A stretch of DNA of 38,350 nucleotides. Origin: Paractinoplanes toevensis (GTDB lineage: Bacteria; Actinomycetota; Actinomycetes; Mycobacteriales; Micromonosporaceae). The translations under genes were made by a program, and so were the position numbers. Shown piece after piece: positions 34,128-38,350 of the stretch. The stretch lies in contig NZ_BOQN01000075.1 in NCBI RefSeq assembly GCF_018332695.1, positions 1 through 38,350 on the forward strand. Reading direction: 5' to 3'. The notes below the pieces were generated by a model that had not been told where the DNA came from, searched no databases, and worked only from the letters and a program-made list of their open reading frames with translations. Each line of letters opens with the position of its first letter. Position 1 is the stretch's first letter.

Positions 34128-36448
34128 CGCGAGACCGGCTGGGAGCATTCGTCGCGGTCCTTTTCGGTACGGCGGTCGTGACCCTCACGCTTTCACTGCT
34201 CGCATCGGCGAAACCGCGGGTGCCGGAGCGTTTCGACGCCGTCGCCGTGGCCGCCCGAGGTCCCGGCGTGACTACGCCTGCCGACCCGTTTCCCGAGGTC
34301 CGGCCCTGGTCGTCCGCCGAGGCGACCGCGATGGCCGCACGGCTCGCCGCGCTGCCGGGTGTCACCGCCGCCGTCCCCGACCGGTCCTTCTACGCCCAGC
34401 CCGTCCTCGCCGGCCGGCCGGCGACCACCCGACAGGCTCAGGGCTGGGCGAGCTCCGCGCTGGCACCCGATCGGCTGATCGCCGGGCGACCCGCGGGGGC
34501 CGCCCGCGAAATGGTGATCCCCCGCGCGTGGGGCGTCCCGATCGGCGACACGGTGACCGTGCTGACTGCGGCCGGCCCGGCACCGTGGACGGTCACCGGC
34601 CTGATCACCGCCGAGCGGCTCTACGTCTCCGACGCCACGGCCTCCGCCTTCGCGCCCGGCGTCCGCCTGATCGGCCTCACCGGGCACCCCGACCCGGGCC
34701 AGGTCCGGCGGGCCGTGCCCGAGGCGACGGTTCTGCACGGTTCCGCGCTGGGCGACCTCGAGCCCCGTGCCGACGCCCGGACCAGGTGGATCGGCATGCA
34801 GGTGCTGACGGCCATGACCGCGCTGTCGGCGTTCGCCTGCATCTTCGTGATCGCCTCGACGTTCGCGCTCACCGTGCATCAGCGGCGCAGGGAGTTCGGC
34901 CTGCTGCGCGCGACCGGCGCCACGCCGGCCCAGGTGCGGCGGACGGTGCTGCGTGAGGCGGTGTTCGTCGGCGCGATCGCCGGGCTGGTCGGCACCCTGC
35001 TCGGCATGCTGACCGCACCGACGATCGGCGGAGTGCTGATCGATGCCGGTTTCGAGCCGGAGACGTTCTCGGTGGGCGTGCACCTGTGGCCGTTGCTCGC
35101 CGGTCTCCTGGCCGGGCCGGTCATCTCCGTCGCCGGTTCCTTAGTGGCGGCTCGGCGGGCATCACGGATCGGTCCCCTCGCTGCGCTGCGGCAGGCAGCG
35201 GTGGAAGACCGGCCGATGACCCGGGCACGCTGGGTGGTGGGCCTGCTGTTCGCCGCGGCGGGGGTGGCGGCCGGGGTCGCCACGCTCGCCACCGACGATC
35301 TCAGCGATCTGGCGACCGTCGCGCTCCTCGGCGTGATGGCTCTGATCGTGGCGGCCACCGTGCTGGCACCGGCCGCGGTCCCGTGGATCGTGCGGGTGCT
35401 GCTACGCCCGGCGCGCGGACCGATCGGCACGGTGATTCGGGAGAGCGCGCTGACCGGTGCTCGCCGGACGGCGTCCACGGCGGCGCCGGTGCTGCTCACC
35501 GTCGCGTTCGCCGTCTTCATCGCGGGCAACGTGCAGACCTCCTCGGCGGCCTATGCGAACCATCGGGCCGAAGCCGCCGACGCCGGTACGGTGCTCATCC
35601 CGGATGGCACTCCCGGGCTGACCGACGCGGTCGCGGCGGGAGCGCCGCTGCCGACGAACCTCTACCTGAACGACACGGTGGTCGCCGCCGCCGGTCTCGA
35701 CCCGGACGCGCCGATCGCCGCCGACCAGGCGCGATTGCTCACCGCGCCGGACGCGACGGTCCTCACGAGGGGACGGGCGGCCCAGCTTCAACTCGGTCTG
35801 GGCGACTCGTTCGAGGTGACCTTCCTGGACGGTGTCCAGCAATCCCTTCGGGTCGTCGGGATCGCGACGGACGGCACCGTTCCGGCCGAGGTCCTGCTCG
35901 ACCGGGCGACCGTGCGCGAACACGACCCGTCGGCCCTGGTCACGGCGCTTCCGCTGAGCACCGGGGCGTCCCCGGCGGCAGTGATCGGTGCGCGAGCCGT
36001 CGATGTCGGCACTTACGCACGAGAGGTCGGCACCGAGGAGGACCGACTCGTCTGGATCTTCACGCTCCTGCTGATCGGGGTGTCCGTCGGCTACGGGGCG
36101 CTCGCGGTGGCCAACACACTCTTCATGGCCACCGGTCGCCGGGCACCGGACTACCGCCTTCTGCGGCTCGCAGGCGCCACGCCCCGTCAGGTGTTGCTCG
36201 CCGTCGCCGGAGAGTCGGCGCTGGTCGTCGCCATCGGAGCGGTGCTGGGCGGCGGCGCCGCGATCGTCGCCGTCTGGGGCGCGACGGCCGGCTTGCGGTC
36301 CCAGACGGGCGCGACATTGCCCTTGACCGTGCCTTGGCCGACCGCGGCCGTCGCGGTCGCGGTCTGCCTGGTCCTTGCCCTGGCTGCGAGCGTGCTCCCG
36401 GCCCGGGCCGGCCTACGCCGAATCGACCCGCCCCGGGAGTCATCATGA
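34121..36448 (+). CDS. FtsX-like ABC transporter permease
   Basis: A 775-residue membrane protein with the usual actinobacterial layout: one N-terminal helix (about 8-27), a large extracytoplasmic domain, three helices (about 225-340) forming the first FtsX unit (FALTVHQRRREFGLLRATGATPAQV), further helices near 370-430, a second extracytoplasmic domain, and a final FtsX unit ending ALAASVLPARAGLRRIDP. It works with the ATPase encoded upstream as an exporter or mechanotransmission complex. The ATG at 34121 overlaps the ATPase gene by 7 nt. Confidence 0.93.
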   Translation: MLTRDRLGAFVAVLFGTAVVTLTLSLLASAKPRVPERFDAVAVAARGPGVTTPADPFPEVRPWSSAEATAMAARLAALPGVTAAVPDRSFYAQPVLAGRPATTRQAQGWASSALAPDRLIAGRPAGAAREMVIPRAWGVPIGDTVTVLTAAGPAPWTVTGLITAERLYVSDATASAFAPGVRLIGLTGHPDPGQVRRAVPEATVLHGSALGDLEPRADARTRWIGMQVLTAMTALSAFACIFVIASTFALTVHQRRREFGLLRATGATPAQVRRTVLREAVFVGAIAGLVGTLLGMLTAPTIGGVLIDAGFEPETFSVGVHLWPLLAGLLAGPVISVAGSLVAARRASRIGPLAALRQAAVEDRPMTRARWVVGLLFAAAGVAAGVATLATDDLSDLATVALLGVMALIVAATVLAPAAVPWIVRVLLRPARGPIGTVIRESALTGARRTASTAAPVLLTVAFAVFIAGNVQTSSAAYANHRAEAADAGTVLIPDGTPGLTDAVAAGAPLPTNLYLNDTVVAAAGLDPDAPIAADQARLLTAPDATVLTRGRAAQLQLGLGDSFEVTFLDGVQQSLRVVGIATDGTVPAEVLLDRATVREHDPSALVTALPLSTGASPAAVIGARAVDVGTYAREVGTEEDRLVWIFTLLLIGVSVGYGALAVANTLFMATGRRAPDYRLLRLAGATPRQVLLAVAGESALVVAIGAVLGGGAAIVAVWGATAGLRSQTGATLPLTVPWPTAAVAVAVCLVLALAASVLPARAGLRRIDPPRESS

Positions 36449-36507
36449 CCACGAACCACCCCGAGAAGGGGCCCTCACCTCGGCCCAGGCAAGGGAAGGA
36501 CCCATGA
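36445..36507 (+). CDS. Possible 20-residue leader-type ORF after the permease
   Basis: ATG at 36445 overlaps the permease stop as ATGA and encodes MTTNHPEKGPSPRPRQGKDP, ending in a TGA that overlaps the ATG of the next small ORF (36504-36507, again ATGA). Both ORFs begin ATGACCACGA. The double coupling suggests translation, but so short a peptide has no independent support. Confidence 0.25.
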   Translation: MTTNHPEKGPSPRPRQGKDP

Positions 36508-36818
36508 CCACGACCTGCCTCAGACACGGCACCCTGAGCACGGCCTGCCTCAGGCACGGCGCCGTGGGCGCGGCCTGCCTCGGGGAGGGCGCAGTGACCA
36601 CCACCTGCCTCAGGCACGGCAGCGCGAGCACGGCCTGCCTCAGCGAAGGCGCCGTGACCACGGCCTGCTTCGGGCAGGGATCGGGGGCACGAGCTAGGCG
36701 GGTGGAACGCCGGCGCCGGGCGGCCGCTCGGCTCAGATGTCCAGGAAGTCTCGGAGCGGGCGCTCGGCCAGCGAGTTCAGCACGATGTCGGCACCGTCCA
36801 GCGCCAGGTCGACGGTGA
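36504..36818 (+). CDS. Possible repeat-coded Cys/His protein
   Basis: A 104-residue reading frame with GGAAGG just upstream of its ATG. Residues 2-61 are six copies of a ten-residue unit, consensus TACLRHGAVT, each with one cysteine and most with a CLRHG or CLxEG core. The remainder is Arg/Ala-rich and lies antisense to the HAD gene, so its true end is doubtful. It could be a small secreted or metal-binding peptide, or just a repeat that happens to be open. No family is recognised. Confidence 0.25.
   Translation: MTTTCLRHGTLSTACLRHGAVGAACLGEGAVTTTCLRHGSASTACLSEGAVTTACFGQGSGARARRVERRRRAAARLRCPGSLGAGARPASSARCRHRPAPGRR
36507..36686. repeat. 30-bp tandem repeat, six units
   Basis: The TGC triplet recurs at 36516, 36546, 36576, 36606, 36636 and 36666, exactly 30 bp apart, within a unit close to ACGGCCTGCCTCAGGCACGG plus ten variable bases. 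Units differ by a few substitutions but never in length. The segment TGCCTCAGGCA is itself nearly palindromic, so the RNA could also form a series of small hairpins. It fills most of the 284-bp gap between the permease and HAD genes. Confidence 0.85.
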
Positions 36819-37383
36819 GTGGGTTGGGGACCGCGACGCAGAACAGGCCGGCCGCCTTTGCTGCCGCTACGCCGTTCGGCGAGTCCTCGACCGCGAGGGC
36901 CTCGTCCGGTCGTGCGCCGAGTTCGTTCAGGGCCAGTTCGTACAGGTCCGGGGCCGGTTTGCTGTGCGCGACGCGCTCTCGGGTGGCCAGCACCTCGAAG
37001 CGGTCGCGCAGGCCGAGCGCGTCGAGGAAGCGGGTGACCCAGGCGGCGCCGGAACTGGAGGCGAGCCCGATCCGCAGGCCGAGGTCGCGGGCGTCGTCGA
37101 GCCAGGTGACAATGCCGTCGCGTGGTTCGGCGGCCGCGATCAGATCGTCGAAACGGGCGTGCCGGGCCGCGCGGATCGACGGCCGGTCCACCGCACGGCC
37201 GGTGAGGGCAGCCAGGTGGGTGTACGGGTCGAAGCCCGAGTCGGTGGTGCCGATCGCCTGCGCCCACACTGCCTGGTCGAGTATGGCGTCATGGTCGGCG
37301 TACACCTCCTGCCAGGAGATGAACTCCGGTGTCTCGGTGTCGAGGATCGTTCCGTCCAAGTCAAAGATGATCGCCTTCCGCAC
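36733..37383 (-). CDS. HAD-superfamily phosphatase (beta-phosphoglucomutase-like)
   Basis: A 216-residue hydrolase. Motif I is FDLDGTILDT (nucleophile Asp8, acid Asp10), motif II LASSSG, motif III lysine in HSKPAPDLYELAL and motif IV VEDSPNGVAAAKAAG. A helical cap occupies about 18-85. The set fits the DOG1/phosphoglucomutase-like subfamily acting on small phosphosugars; the substrate is unknown. The start is the GTG at 37383, just after a GGCAT-G-ATGCC palindrome (37387-37397). Confidence 0.92.
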   Translation of the reverse strand: MRKAIIFDLDGTILDTETPEFISWQEVYADHDAILDQAVWAQAIGTTDSGFDPYTHLAALTGRAVDRPSIRAARHARFDDLIAAAEPRDGIVTWLDDARDLGLRIGLASSSGAAWVTRFLDALGLRDRFEVLATRERVAHSKPAPDLYELALNELGARPDEALAVEDSPNGVAAAKAAGLFCVAVPNPLTVDLALDGADIVLNSLAERPLRDFLDI

Positions 37384-37576
37384 CAGGGCATCATGCCTAT
37401 CCTGGGCAACAGCGGCCGGACCAACCGACGGGCCGGCGCGGCGGGCGATCAGCGACGTGGATCACTGTACGGATCGCCGGAGAAGTGCCAGGGTCGAGCC
37501 GAGAGCGGGTAACCGTCGTGAACGCCCGGGAATCCGGGGCCCCACCGGCAGGCGCCGGTGTCCGAAAGGAGACGAG

Positions 37577-37927
37577 ATGAGTGACTCGGACGAGAGCATC
37601 GCGCGGGAGATCGCCGGTGGCGACTACGGACCCGGGATCTTCGACGAGCCGAACACCTACCGGCCGGAGAAGGGCGACGACGACGCCGGGCTGTCGAGCA
37701 CGCTCGCGGCCGGTACCGACGTCGACCAGCTTCAGGACGGCGGGCCGCACCCGGAGCACGGGGTGATGACCACGACCGGCGGGACGGCGGGGCCGAACAG
37801 CTTCCGGACGCGTCCGCGCTCGGGGCCGGGTGTCGCGAACACGACCACCGGCGACGCGACCACGGGCGCTCTGGAGACGCCGGTCGACAGCTACACGAGC
37901 GACGCCAGCAGCAACGCGGTCGACTGA
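37577..37927 (+). CDS. Acidic disordered hypothetical protein
   Basis: A 116-residue protein with no family I recognise. It is rich in Asp, Gly, Thr and Ser and poor in hydrophobic residues, so probably unstructured. The N-terminus (SDSDESIAREIAGGDYGPGIFDEPNTYRPEKGDDD) is the most distinctive part. AAAGGAG lies 5 nt before the ATG, good evidence for translation. No signal peptide. Confidence 0.75.
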   Translation: MSDSDESIAREIAGGDYGPGIFDEPNTYRPEKGDDDAGLSSTLAAGTDVDQLQDGGPHPEHGVMTTTGGTAGPNSFRTRPRSGPGVANTTTGDATTGALETPVDSYTSDASSNAVD

Positions 37928-37959
37928 TCCGGCAGCGGGCGTCCGCTACGGTCGGCTCC

Positions 37960-38350
<391 letters not shown>

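Noticed and set aside
36507..36686. CRISPR-like array
   Set aside because: The 30-bp units are directly adjacent with no spacers and no cas genes nearby; it is a simple tandem repeat.

Overview
The window is high-GC DNA from an actinomycete. Its left half keeps the order of a block known from Mycobacterium tuberculosis (roughly Rv2689c to Rv2703): RNA methyltransferase, APC permease, two TrkA proteins, DUF3159, OB-fold protein, DUF3710, dut, DUF3093, DUF4193, LytR_C protein, inositol monophosphatase, principal sigma factor. A complete chemotaxis operon in such a genome points to a motile-spore former of the Micromonosporaceae, such as Actinoplanes. The genus is inference; the synteny and gene families are read from the translations.

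Layout. 1-95: no gene seen. 96-3472 (-): methyltransferase and permease. 3586-4934 (+): two RCK/TrkA proteins. 4923-7332 (-): DUF3159, OB-fold, DUF3710 and dUTPase genes. 7426-9121: DUF3093 (+), an unassigned protein (-) and DUF4193 (-), the last behind a candidate SigR-type promoter. 9450-13107: LytR_C protein (+), inositol monophosphatase (-), principal sigma factor (+) and a small zinc-finger-like protein (+). 13159-13927 (-): a small XRE regulator/membrane protein operon with a perfect operator-like palindrome over its promoter. 13950-16567 (-): XPB-like helicase, TRIC-type channel and DUF3039. 16707-18514 (+): pseudouridine catabolism pair psuG-psuK. 18511-18894 (-): DUF3099.

18952-30323 (-) is one long chemotaxis operon. 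In transcription order it encodes a soluble receptor with two signalling tips, a three-domain CheW scaffold, CheB, a HEAT-repeat protein, CheR, a single-domain response regulator, CheA, a STAS protein, CheY, a second soluble receptor-like protein with a CheZ-like DxxxQ motif, an unrecognised 90-residue protein and a GAF protein. No membrane receptor, cheC, cheD, cheX or cheZ lies in the window. The soluble receptors, multi-CheW scaffold, STAS and GAF proteins suggest a cytoplasmic array that reads internal signals. This is the most unusual system here.

30554-38350: a HhH-GPD DNA repair protein (-); a NarL-type two-component pair (-) divergent from a MacB/FtsX-like ABC transporter (+), with a repeated operator-like motif between them; a 30-bp tandem repeat that may encode a small Cys/His-rich protein; a HAD phosphatase (-); an acidic disordered protein (+); and a phosphotransferase gene (+) cut by the window end inside a Gly/Ser trinucleotide repeat. 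This right end has several coding microsatellites: in the histidine kinase, after the permease, and in the phosphotransferase.
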